The notes under the pieces were generated by a model. That model ran no database searches. It was not told where the DNA came from and saw only the letters and a list, made by a program, of their open reading frames with translations. A stretch of DNA of 6,401 nucleotides from Desulfobacterales bacterium (lineage in GTDB: Bacteria > Desulfobacterota > Desulfobacteria > Desulfobacterales > DAOWNP01): positions 1 through 6,401 of the forward strand of contig JASFBI010000115.1 of the NCBI GenBank assembly GCA_030149595.1, in the 5' to 3' direction. Below are positions 1-6,401 of this stretch, in pieces. A program made the position numbers and the translations under genes. Position 1 is the stretch's first letter; each line of letters opens with the position of its first letter.

Positions 1-642
1 CGGGAAAACACAACAAGAAAAGCCACATGGCCAAAACTTTTTTTAGATGGAGAAACTGACGGTATAATATTAAACATAGATACTGACAATATAACCGGAT
101 TAAACAACAGCATGTTCAGAATAACATACAGCAAATCATATCAAAATTTTGACAACTACAAAGGAGTCCTAATAGATGATACAAGAACTATCGTTTTTGC
201 TTATGAAACAGAAATACCCACTCTCGATGATTCAATTCTGTGGGCAAGTTTTGGTAAAATATGGGATGTACGCCCCCTTATAGAACTTGACGCATCAACC
301 GGATTATCTGTACTTAGTTATCCTGAAAATACATGCGATGTTGATCTGTATAACCTTCACCTGCAGCTTAAAAATATAAGAAATTCAGGCCTGGACTTCT
401 TTTTCTCCTACTCCTATCAAAAAATAAATCCTTTGGATCATGGTACAGTTCTCGGTATGGATATACTCGGCGTTGTAGTTCCTGTTATAGAGCTTGGACT
501 TTACAGTGATAATTTAAACGGAAATCTTGGTGAGAAAAGATATGGATATGCCATTTATACTGGTATAAGATACGAAATGCCTATAAAGAGTCTGACTTAT
601 CCTAAAATAGGATTTGAATACAATTACTCCTCCAAACATTTC

Positions 643-645
643 TGA
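643..645 (+). other. In-frame TGA interrupting the barrel gene
   Basis: TGA sits between the codons for SSKHF and GAIMISG, with both sides in the same frame and both barrel-like. A TGA-to-TGG change restores one continuous 291-codon frame. TGA is not reassigned in this genome: Trp is TGG throughout all four genes, and alaS ends at TGA with a second stop (TAA) four codons later. The bases just downstream form no convincing SECIS-like hairpin (only a three-base GCT/AGC pairing), so selenocysteine insertion is not supported. Confidence 0.75.
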
Positions 646-654
646 GGTGCTATA

Positions 655-876
655 ATGATTTCAGGCAGCGGAGAGATAATAAACAAACTTGGAGTAAACG
701 GCAGTGTTTTTGAGCTTTACTATATCCAGCCACTTATTAAAAAACATATGTTTTTAAGAGTTGGAGGAGTATACTTTGATTACAACTATTACAACCCTAA
801 TTTTATATGGGGAAGTCAGGCAGAAAGCGATATGACAGTAAAAAACAGTTACATTCTAATGGATATAAGATTTTAA
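655..876 (+). CDS. 3' fragment of the interrupted barrel gene, possible reinitiation product
   Basis: This 73-codon frame starts at an ATG nine bases after the in-frame TGA and encodes the last barrel strands (ELYYIQPL, LRVGGVYFDYNYY, YILMDIRF). GAGGTG at 644-649 lies five bases before the ATG and could act as a ribosome binding site, so reinitiation is physically possible. The product would lack a signal peptide and would probably stay in the cytoplasm, so it is unlikely to be a functional stand-alone protein. I regard it as a remnant of the upstream gene, not an independent gene. Confidence 0.35.
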   Translation: MISGSGEIINKLGVNGSVFELYYIQPLIKKHMFLRVGGVYFDYNYYNPNFIWGSQAESDMTVKNSYILMDIRF

Positions 877-878
877 AC

Positions 879-883
879 AGGAG
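879..883 (+). promoter_or_regulatory. Ribosome binding site deciding the GTG start of the kinase
   Basis: AGGAG lies five bases upstream of GTG at 889. The barrel gene's TAA (874-876) is in the same frame only 12 bases upstream, so the kinase cannot start earlier than this gap. The next in-frame Met falls inside the first membrane segment, so GTG at 889 is the best start. Confidence 0.8.
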
Positions 884-888
884 TACTG

Positions 889-3800
889 GTGACAAGTCAG
901 CTTTTAACAGTAAAAAGTTTTTCCGCATATCTTGTTCTTATGCTGGTTATCTTTATAATTGGATTTATTTCAATATTCCAGTCCAGATCCCTTAATGAAA
1001 AAGTTAATTTTCTTACAAAAAAAGTATCGATAAAAGTTAAAATTGCTTCGTCAATTGAGTCCACTATTCTTATCATGAGAAATTCAGTAGAAAATTATAT
1101 CCATAAAAACAATGAAAAGGATAATATTAATGCAGAAAAAAGTATAACGAACCTGTTAGAAACACTTGCCCAGGCCAAAAGAGTTCTTGCAGGACATTCT
1201 GAAATTAAAATAATAGATCAAATTAGAAGTTTAACTGATAACTATATCAAAAAATACAGAAATCTTGTTTTAAGATACAGATATAGAACTAAAAACAAGA
1301 TACTTATAAATGTTCTTGGAAATACTATTCATAATCAATTAAGATTAAAACTTCAGGACAGAAGAAAAAAAGGGGAAAACTTTTCCCTTAAATTTATGGA
1401 TATTCGTTTTAAAGTTCAAAACTATATGAATACCTTTAACATATCAACATCCAAAGATGCCATTGATATGTTAAAGGTATTTTTACATAGTTTAAAAAAC
1501 GATCCTTTTTACAAAAACAACAATAACCTTATATTTTCCATTGAAGACTACATGGATAATTTTGAAGGGCTTGTATATGTTACCAATAAAATGGATCAGG
1601 AGGTAAAACAAGCCATAATACCCATAGCGCCTGTAATAATAAAACTTTCAAAAATAATTTACAGCTCAGGCTGGAATGAAATGGACAGAGCCAAAGTTGA
1701 AATTGAACGTGAAGCTTCAATTTCATTAAAACTGGTCTACTCTTTTATGACCATTGCTGTCATTCTTGTTATAGCAATCGGATTAGTAACAAAATCAAAA
1801 TTCATACTTCAAAAAGAGAAAGATGCAATAGGTGCATCTGCAAAAGCTAAAAGCGAATTTTTAGCCAACATGAGCCATGAGATAAGAACTCCCATGAATG
1901 CGATTATAGGCATGAGTGATCTTGTTACTAAAACAGATCTCACTTTAAAACAGATCGAATACATCAGAATAATCAGATCTTCAGCCAATGCTTTGCTTGG
2001 TCTAATAAATGATATTTTAGATTTTTCCAAAATAGATGCAGGCAAGTTGTCCTTTGATAATATTGTATTTTCTCTAAGAGATATTATTGAAGATATAACA
2101 GATATGTTTGTAAATAAAATACAAAAAAAAGGAATCGAACTAATAGTTGATATTGCAGAGAATATACCTCAAAAAATAATGTCAGATCCATTAAGGCTCA
2201 GGCAGATTATTGTAAATTTACTCTCAAATGCCATAAAATTTACTAAAAAAGGTGATATATATCTTTCTGTGCATAAACAAAAATCAGGTTCAAAAGAGTT
2301 AATACTATTATTTACAGTAAAAGATACAGGCATCGGTTTTGATAAAACACAACAGAAAAAACTTTTTGAGGCATTTACACAGGCTGACAGCTCAACCACA
2401 AGAAAATTTGGAGGAACAGGTCTGGGTCTTGCCATATCTACCAAAATAGTTAGCATGATGAATGGAAAAATATGGGCGGAAAGCACTCCTGGAAAAGGAA
2501 GTACTTTCTACTTTACAGTCAAAGTCATGCCAGTTATATTAGATACTGAACCCCTTTCTAAAATACCTCAGATTTTATATAATAAAAAAATACTTATTAT
2601 TGAAGACAACCCCACAACTCTATTAATAATAAAAAGGTATCTTGAATCATTTGGCTTTTCCACAGATCTTGCAAACACAGCTGAAACAGGTTTGAAAAAA
2701 TTTTATGAGTCTGAAAAAATAGGAGGGTACAAAATTATCATTTGTGATATAAAGCTTCCTGGAATAGATGGAATTACTTTTATTAAAAAAATAAAAAAAC
2801 AAAAAAACATACCTATCCCGCCCATTATCATAATAAGTGCCCTGGAACAACCAACCTTTTTTGAACGTGCCAAAAAAGAGGGAATTGAACATCTTTTAAT
2901 GAAACCCATAAAACCATCTATACTTTTTAATGCTACAATGGAAATTTTAGGATACCCGTCCTTGTCAGATGAAGTTTCTCAAAAAGAGAAATCTTCTTCC
3001 AGTATTTTCAAAAACACCTCTGTACTGCTTGTAGAAGATAACCCGATCAATCAAATGGTTGCAACCGAAATCCTTGAAAGTGAAAACATGTCAGTAGTAA
3101 AGGCCTGTACTGGATATGAAGCCATAGATGCAATTAAAAAACAGGAATTTGACATTGTTCTTATGGATGTTCAAATGCCTGAATTAGATGGCCTTGAAAC
3201 TACCAGGCTCATAAGAACAGAGATGAAAAACATGCATCTGCCCATAGTTGCCATGACCGCACATGCCATGTATGGAGACCGCGAAAAATGTATAGAATCA
3301 GGAATGAATGATTATATAACAAAACCCATAGATCAAAAAAAGCTTTTTCAAGTTATGAAAAAAAATATAAAAAAGCTTAAAAATATTTCAGATTATCACT
3401 TAAAAAAAATATTCGCCCATAAGAACAACCTTTATAGCTATACGCTGCCTGGATTAAATTTTAAAGAAGGTGTTGAAAGATTAAACGGAGCATGGAACAC
3501 ATATATCAAAATACTTTCCAACTTTGATAACTTATACAAAAATTTCCCAGATGAGTTTCGGATATCTGTAAATTCACATGATTATAAAACAGCAAAAATC
3601 AAGGCTCACTCTTTAAAAGGAGCTTCAGGAAATATCTCAGCAGAAAACCTGTTTATTGCTTCAAAAGCTCTTGAAGATGCCTGTGATACTAAAAACAAAA
3701 AAGATATTTTAACAAAGCTTATGGCTGTTGAGTCTGCTTTATCTGAAACCAGCAAATCCATAAAGACTCTCACATCTCAAGATAAAAACAACACACACAT

Positions 3801-4071
3801 TATTGATATAAAAACAGATAACATTGATATAAAAACAGATACAGATTTATTAAATAAAACCATAAATGATCTTGACAATGTTTTAAAAAACATGGATCCT
3901 GTAGAATCTGAAGAGATAGTAAATAAGTTAAAACAATTTACAGATCAGTATACAAACCTTAATCCTGAATTCAACAGTATCTTAAATACACTCAAGCAAG
4001 AGATCAATGATTATGATTTTGCAAAAGCACAGAACACATTAATAACTCTTAATAAAACAATAACTAACTAA
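889..4071 (+). CDS. Membrane-bound hybrid histidine kinase (sensor-HisKA-HATPase-REC-REC-Hpt)
   Basis: A 1060-residue BarA/EvgS-type multistep phosphorelay kinase that starts at GTG. Order of parts: TM1 about 11-30; a helical periplasmic region about 31-280; TM2 about 282-301; HisKA with H-box NMSHEIRTP and phospho-acceptor His330; HATPase with N-box NLLSNAIKF (Asn447), DTGIG (479-483) and GGTGLGL (508-514); REC1 about 566-690 (Asp573, phospho-acceptor Asp620, Ser650, Lys672); REC2 about 710-830 (Asp717, phospho-acceptor Asp760, Thr790, Lys812); Hpt about 855-965 with His907 in AHSLKGASG; and a charged helical tail to 1060. All catalytic and phospho-accepting residues are present, so the protein should be active. 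There is no HAMP or PAS domain between TM2 and HisKA. The sensor looks like two stacked helical bundles, recalling the HBM class, but the ligand is unknown. The barrel gene ends 12 bases upstream and an HD-GYP regulator starts 16 bases downstream, probably its output partner. The fold and activity class are certain; the signal is not. Confidence 0.95.
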   Translation: MTSQLLTVKSFSAYLVLMLVIFIIGFISIFQSRSLNEKVNFLTKKVSIKVKIASSIESTILIMRNSVENYIHKNNEKDNINAEKSITNLLETLAQAKRVLAGHSEIKIIDQIRSLTDNYIKKYRNLVLRYRYRTKNKILINVLGNTIHNQLRLKLQDRRKKGENFSLKFMDIRFKVQNYMNTFNISTSKDAIDMLKVFLHSLKNDPFYKNNNNLIFSIEDYMDNFEGLVYVTNKMDQEVKQAIIPIAPVIIKLSKIIYSSGWNEMDRAKVEIEREASISLKLVYSFMTIAVILVIAIGLVTKSKFILQKEKDAIGASAKAKSEFLANMSHEIRTPMNAIIGMSDLVTKTDLTLKQIEYIRIIRSSANALLGLINDILDFSKIDAGKLSFDNIVFSLRDIIEDITDMFVNKIQKKGIELIVDIAENIPQKIMSDPLRLRQIIVNLLSNAIKFTKKGDIYLSVHKQKSGSKELILLFTVKDTGIGFDKTQQKKLFEAFTQADSSTTRKFGGTGLGLAISTKIVSMMNGKIWAESTPGKGSTFYFTVKVMPVILDTEPLSKIPQILYNKKILIIEDNPTTLLIIKRYLESFGFSTDLANTAETGLKKFYESEKIGGYKIIICDIKLPGIDGITFIKKIKKQKNIPIPPIIIISALEQPTFFERAKKEGIEHLLMKPIKPSILFNATMEILGYPSLSDEVSQKEKSSSSIFKNTSVLLVEDNPINQMVATEILESENMSVVKACTGYEAIDAIKKQEFDIVLMDVQMPELDGLETTRLIRTEMKNMHLPIVAMTAHAMYGDREKCIESGMNDYITKPIDQKKLFQVMKKNIKKLKNISDYHLKKIFAHKNNLYSYTLPGLNFKEGVERLNGAWNTYIKILSNFDNLYKNFPDEFRISVNSHDYKTAKIKAHSLKGASGNISAENLFIASKALEDACDTKNKKDILTKLMAVESALSETSKSIKTLTSQDKNNTHIIDIKTDNIDIKTDTDLLNKTINDLDNVLKNMDPVESEEIVNKLKQFTDQYTNLNPEFNSILNTLKQEINDYDFAKAQNTLITLNKTITN
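3802..3841 (+). repeat. Two-copy 21-base-period direct repeat inside the kinase gene
   Basis: Nineteen identical bases (ATTGATATAAAAACAGATA) occur at 3802-3820 and again at 3823-3841. The period is 21 bases, so the reading frame is kept. It encodes [14 protein letters not shown] in the low-complexity linker between the Hpt domain and the C-terminal helical tail. It looks like a recent in-frame slippage duplication that lengthened a flexible linker. Confidence 0.85.
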
Positions 4072-4087
4072 ATTTAACCATTTAATT

Positions 4088-5131
4088 ATGAAAACATTAT
4101 CAAAAAATAAAATACTTCTTGTTGACGATACAAAAATCAATATTGACATCCTTGTTCAAACATTAAAAGATCAATACAAACTGGGGGTAGCATTAAATGG
4201 GAAAAAAGCTCTTCAATATCTTAAATCAAATAGTGTAGACTTAATTCTCCTTGATATATTAATGCCTGAAATGGATGGATTTGAGGTATGTTTTAAATTA
4301 AAAGAAGATCCAGCAACACAAAATATTCCAGTAATTTTTATAACTGCCGTTGAAGATATAGAACATAAAACCAAAGGGTTTGAATTAGGTGCTGTGGACT
4401 ATATTACAAAACCATTTGATATTACAGAAGTAAAGGCAAGAATAAAAACTCATCTAATGCTCAAAAATGCCCTTGAAGCATTAGAAAGTCAAAATATAAT
4501 CCTTGATGAAAAGGTTAAAATACGCACAAAAGAACTTGAAGATGCACAAATAGAAATAATAGAACGTCTTTCTATAGCTGCTGAATTCAGAGATGAAGAG
4601 ACAGGCAACCACGTAAAACGAATGTCCAAATACTGCAAACTCCTTGCATCTGCCTGCGGGCTTTCAGAAGAAAAATCCGACATGATTGCCCTTGCAAGTA
4701 CAATGCATGATTTAGGCAAAATAGGAGTACCTGATAATATTTTACTAAAACCTGGCAAACTTGATAACGATGAGTGGAAAATAATGAGAATCCATCCTAC
4801 AACAGGATCTAAAATGCTTGCAGGAAGCAATTCAAAAATTATCGTAATGGCCGAAACAATCGCTTTAACCCATCATGAAAAATGGGACGGTTCAGGTTAT
4901 CCAAATGGGCTGTCAGGAAAAGATATTCCCATTGAAGGGAGAATTGCCTGTATCTGTGATGTTTTTGATGCACTAACTTCCACACGCCCATACAAAGAAG
5001 CCTGGCCTGCCAAAAAAGCATTTAAAGAGATCAAAGCATGCAGCAATACATTTTTTGATCCAGAACTGGCAGATCTTTTTTTAACACTTACCCCTGAAAT
5101 TAAAACTATAATGAAACAATTACCAAACTAA
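4088..5131 (+). CDS. Response regulator with REC and HD-GYP cyclic-di-GMP phosphodiesterase domains
   Basis: A 347-residue cytoplasmic RpfG-type regulator. The receiver domain (about 7-122) has Asp13/Asp14, phospho-acceptor Asp56 in LLLDILMP-like context, Thr86 and Lys108. A helical, coiled-coil-like linker (about 125-160) leads to the HD-GYP domain (about 160-345). Visible metal and catalytic residues are Glu171 and His175 (ETGNH), His207-Asp208 and Lys211 (HDLGKIG), His236 (MRIHP), His262-His263 (HHEKWDGSGYP, GYP at 270-272) and Asp291 (CDVFD). In the family these residues hydrolyse cyclic-di-GMP. The Glu171/His175 pair is the signature linked to a three-metal centre as in PmGH. No DNA-binding domain is present, so output is enzymatic. 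The gene starts 16 bases after the kinase stop and probably receives phosphate from the kinase's Hpt His907. No clear Shine-Dalgarno precedes the ATG; the leader is AT-rich, which suggests weak or coupled translation. Pairing with the kinase is inferred from adjacency. Confidence 0.95.
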   Translation: MKTLSKNKILLVDDTKINIDILVQTLKDQYKLGVALNGKKALQYLKSNSVDLILLDILMPEMDGFEVCFKLKEDPATQNIPVIFITAVEDIEHKTKGFELGAVDYITKPFDITEVKARIKTHLMLKNALEALESQNIILDEKVKIRTKELEDAQIEIIERLSIAAEFRDEETGNHVKRMSKYCKLLASACGLSEEKSDMIALASTMHDLGKIGVPDNILLKPGKLDNDEWKIMRIHPTTGSKMLAGSNSKIIVMAETIALTHHEKWDGSGYPNGLSGKDIPIEGRIACICDVFDALTSTRPYKEAWPAKKAFKEIKACSNTFFDPELADLFLTLTPEIKTIMKQLPN

Positions 5132-5197
5132 AAATAAAATATAACTGCCGCATAAACTACCTGTAATACACAAGATTGTAAATATTTAATAAAAAGA
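5132..5197. other. Convergent intergenic gap without a recognisable terminator
   Basis: These 66 AT-rich bases separate the stop of the HD-GYP gene from the stop of alaS on the other strand. I see only trivial palindromes (ACAAGATTGT, AAATATTT) and no GC-rich stem followed by a T run on either strand. Transcripts may therefore run through and overlap, or end by Rho. Confidence 0.6.
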
Positions 5198-6401
5198 TCA
5201 AATCAATGTATATATATGTTTTACAGCTTCATCCGTTTTTTCAGGATTTTTACCGCCAGCCTGGGCCATTGACGGTTTTCCTCCACCACCGCCTCCAACT
5301 ATTTTTGAGATCTCTTTTATGAGTTTTCCAGCATGAAACTGATCTGTAAGATCTTTTGTAACCACAACAATAAGCATCACCTTAGATCCTGCATTGGCAC
5401 CTAATACAATAATTCCAGATTTAATTTTATCTTTAAATTTATCAGCAAGATCCCTTAAAGCAGCAGGATTATCAACATTTACCTTTTGAGCTAAAACTTT
5501 AATGCCTTTTATCTCTTTTATATCCTGAGCAGCACTGCCTGCGGACAGTACAGCAATCTTTGCTTTTAATTTCTCAATTTCCTTTTCAAAATTTTTTTGC
5601 TCTTTTATAATTTTATCTGTTTTTGCAATTAATGTTTCAGGAGTAGCTTTTAAACGTTTAACTAAATCAGATACAACCATCTCTGTTTTCTGGATATCGT
5701 AAATAGCAGTTTTACCTGTTAAAGCCTCAATTCTTCTAACACCTGCTGCAACACTTGCCTCTGATACAATTTTAAAAAGACCAATATCTCCTGTTTTTTG
5801 AGTATGGGTTCCACCACAAAATTCACTGCTGAATTTTCCCATGGAAACAACTCTTACCATATCTCCATATTTTTCTTCAAACAGTGCTGTTGCACCGGTT
5901 TTAAACGCTGTCTCCTGATCCATCTCAACACTGTCTACAGTAAAGTTTTTCCTGATTTTTTCATTAACATATGCTTCCACTTGATTTAACTGTTCACTTG
6001 TTACAGCTGAAAAATGAGAAAAATCAAATCTTAAACGCTCAGAAGAGACCATGGAGCCGGACTGCTTTACATGATCACCAACAATCTTTTGCAAACCTGC
6101 CTGTAAAATATGAGTTGCTGTATGATTTAAAGCTGTCATGTTACGTCTGTCTTCAGACACAGACAATAAAATCTTCTGCCCTTTTTTAACTTTCCCTGAA
6201 ACTACCTTTGCCTTATGAATTATCAAACCCGAAGGCTCTTTAACTGTGTCAATTACTTCTATTTCCAGATTATCTGCTGTTATTTTACCTGCATCTCCCG
6301 TCTGTCCGCCTGATTCAGCATAAAATGGTGTTTTATCTGTAACTATTTCAATCTCCTCACCAATTGAAGCTTCTGCCACTTCACTGCCCTCTTTTACTAA
6401 A
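5198..6401 (-). CDS. alaS: Alanyl-tRNA synthetase, C-terminal part (5' end beyond the window)
   Basis: About 400 C-terminal residues of the cytoplasmic enzyme that charges tRNA-Ala; full-length bacterial enzymes have about 875, so the aminoacylation core lies off the right edge. The frame is open to 6400 (LVKEGSEVAEASIGEE), so the GTG at 6379 is an internal Val codon and not a start. The visible part begins with the editing-domain entry FYAESGGQTGD. It then has the zinc/editing motifs HTATH (bases 6110-6124) and CGGTHT (Cys at 5816-5818, His at 5804-5806). The first His and the Cys are 102 residues apart, matching the spacing I recall for E. coli AlaRS. A lysine- and glutamate-rich coiled coil follows (around KTDKIIKEQKNFEKEIEKL), then the C-Ala/DHHA1 domain with IVGGGGGGKPSMAQAGG near the end. 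It ends at TGA 5198-5200. This is the only housekeeping gene in the window, and nothing in the visible part is degraded. Confidence 0.97.
   Translation of the reverse strand, partial: LVKEGSEVAEASIGEEIEIVTDKTPFYAESGGQTGDAGKITADNLEIEVIDTVKEPSGLIIHKAKVVSGKVKKGQKILLSVSEDRRNMTALNHTATHILQAGLQKIVGDHVKQSGSMVSSERLRFDFSHFSAVTSEQLNQVEAYVNEKIRKNFTVDSVEMDQETAFKTGATALFEEKYGDMVRVVSMGKFSSEFCGGTHTQKTGDIGLFKIVSEASVAAGVRRIEALTGKTAIYDIQKTEMVVSDLVKRLKATPETLIAKTDKIIKEQKNFEKEIEKLKAKIAVLSAGSAAQDIKEIKGIKVLAQKVNVDNPAALRDLADKFKDKIKSGIIVLGANAGSKVMLIVVVTKDLTDQFHAGKLIKEISKIVGGGGGGKPSMAQAGGKNPEKTDEAVKHIYTLI

Larger units (their letters stand above)
1..876 (+). pseudogene. DUF3373-like outer-membrane beta-barrel protein, 5'-partial, interrupted by in-frame TGA
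   Basis: The frame is open from the left edge, so the true start and signal peptide lie outside the window. The first visible residues (TTRKATWPKLFLDGETDGI) precede the first Met at 112 and belong to the same protein. The visible part has alternating polar/hydrophobic and aromatic-rich strands (for example YGYAIYTGIRYEM, GFEYNYSS, ELYYIQPL, LRVGGVYFDYNYY) and ends in ILMDIRF, a C-terminal Phe typical of Gram-negative outer-membrane barrels. From memory this resembles the DUF3373 family of uncharacterised outer-membrane proteins of about 500 residues, so roughly the last 60% is seen. TGA at 643-645 splits it after SSKHF, yet the frame resumes without a shift and reaches a family-like end at TAA 874-876. 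In that family an aromatic residue is expected near the stop, so TGG to TGA is the simplest explanation. A natural nonsense mutation and a sequencing error cannot be told apart here. Function is unknown; a porin-like role is inference. Confidence 0.7.

Noticed and set aside
643..645. Genetic code with TGA reassigned to Trp or Gly
   Set aside because: Trp is encoded by TGG throughout all the genes, no other coding region contains in-frame TGA, and alaS terminates at TGA.
651..656. TATAAT as a -10 promoter element for the kinase
   Set aside because: There is no matching -35 at the right distance, and it falls inside coding sequence of an AT-rich genome where such hexamers are common.
643..690. 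TGA at 643 as a selenocysteine codon
   Set aside because: No stable hairpin with a suitable loop follows the TGA, and the site lies in a barrel strand with no redox motif.
807..995. Short plus-strand frame overlapping the barrel and kinase ends
   Set aside because: It is an out-of-frame shadow of two well-supported genes, with no ribosome binding site and no recognisable protein features.
1809..2909. Minus-strand frames opposite the kinase
   Set aside because: They mirror conserved kinase and receiver codons, overlap one another, and have no family resemblance.
4489..5021. Minus-strand frames opposite the HD-GYP gene
   Set aside because: They are antisense shadows of a strongly conserved coding region.
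5170..5190. Hairpin ACAAGATTGT / AAATATTT as a terminator
   Set aside because: The stems are only four bases, AT-rich and with almost no loop, so they are too weak to terminate transcription.
5798..6189. Plus-strand frames opposite alaS
   Set aside because: The minus strand encodes conserved AlaRS editing motifs here; these frames look random.
6379..6379. GTG at 6379 as the start of a shorter AlaX-like editing protein
   Set aside because: The frame is open upstream to the window edge with AlaRS-like residues, and the C-terminal coiled coil and glycine-rich C-Ala domain fit full-length AlaRS.

Overview
The window is low-GC (roughly one third G+C by eye) chromosomal bacterial DNA. It carries three co-directional plus-strand genes and the 3' part of a housekeeping gene on the minus strand. 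The gene families point to a Gram-negative host, most likely a deltaproteobacterium such as the Desulfobacterales. These families are a DUF3373-like outer-membrane beta-barrel, a multi-domain hybrid histidine kinase with a helical tail after the Hpt domain, and a REC/HD-GYP regulator. The taxonomic call is inference from recalled family resemblance, not from a search.

Layout. Positions 1-876 (+) hold the 3' part of an outer-membrane-type protein gene. Its reading frame is open from the left edge but is cut by an in-frame TGA at 643-645. The same frame continues beyond it to a natural-looking C-terminus at 876. Positions 889-4071 (+) encode a 1060-residue membrane-bound hybrid histidine kinase: TM, large periplasmic helical sensor, TM, HisKA, HATPase, REC, REC, Hpt and a helical tail. 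Positions 4088-5131 (+) encode a 347-residue response regulator with a receiver domain and an HD-GYP phosphodiesterase domain. A 66-base convergent gap follows. Positions 5198-6401 (-) hold the C-terminal ~45% of alanyl-tRNA synthetase (alaS), which runs off the right edge.

How the genes fit together. The three plus-strand genes are separated by only 12 and 16 bases and probably share a transcript. The kinase and the HD-GYP regulator look like a cognate phosphorelay: periplasmic signal, His330, receiver Asp(s), Hpt His907, Asp56 of the HD-GYP regulator, then cyclic-di-GMP hydrolysis. All catalytic and phospho-accepting residues needed for this are present. The interrupted outer-membrane gene is probably a pseudogene or carries a sequencing error. 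alaS is unrelated to the relay and merely converges on it.

I found no RNA genes, mobile elements, CRISPR arrays, attachment sites or convincing promoters or terminators. I see no clearly new biological system. The items most worth a second look are the in-frame TGA in the barrel gene, the large sensor domain wired straight into HisKA with no HAMP or PAS, and the kinase/HD-GYP pairing.
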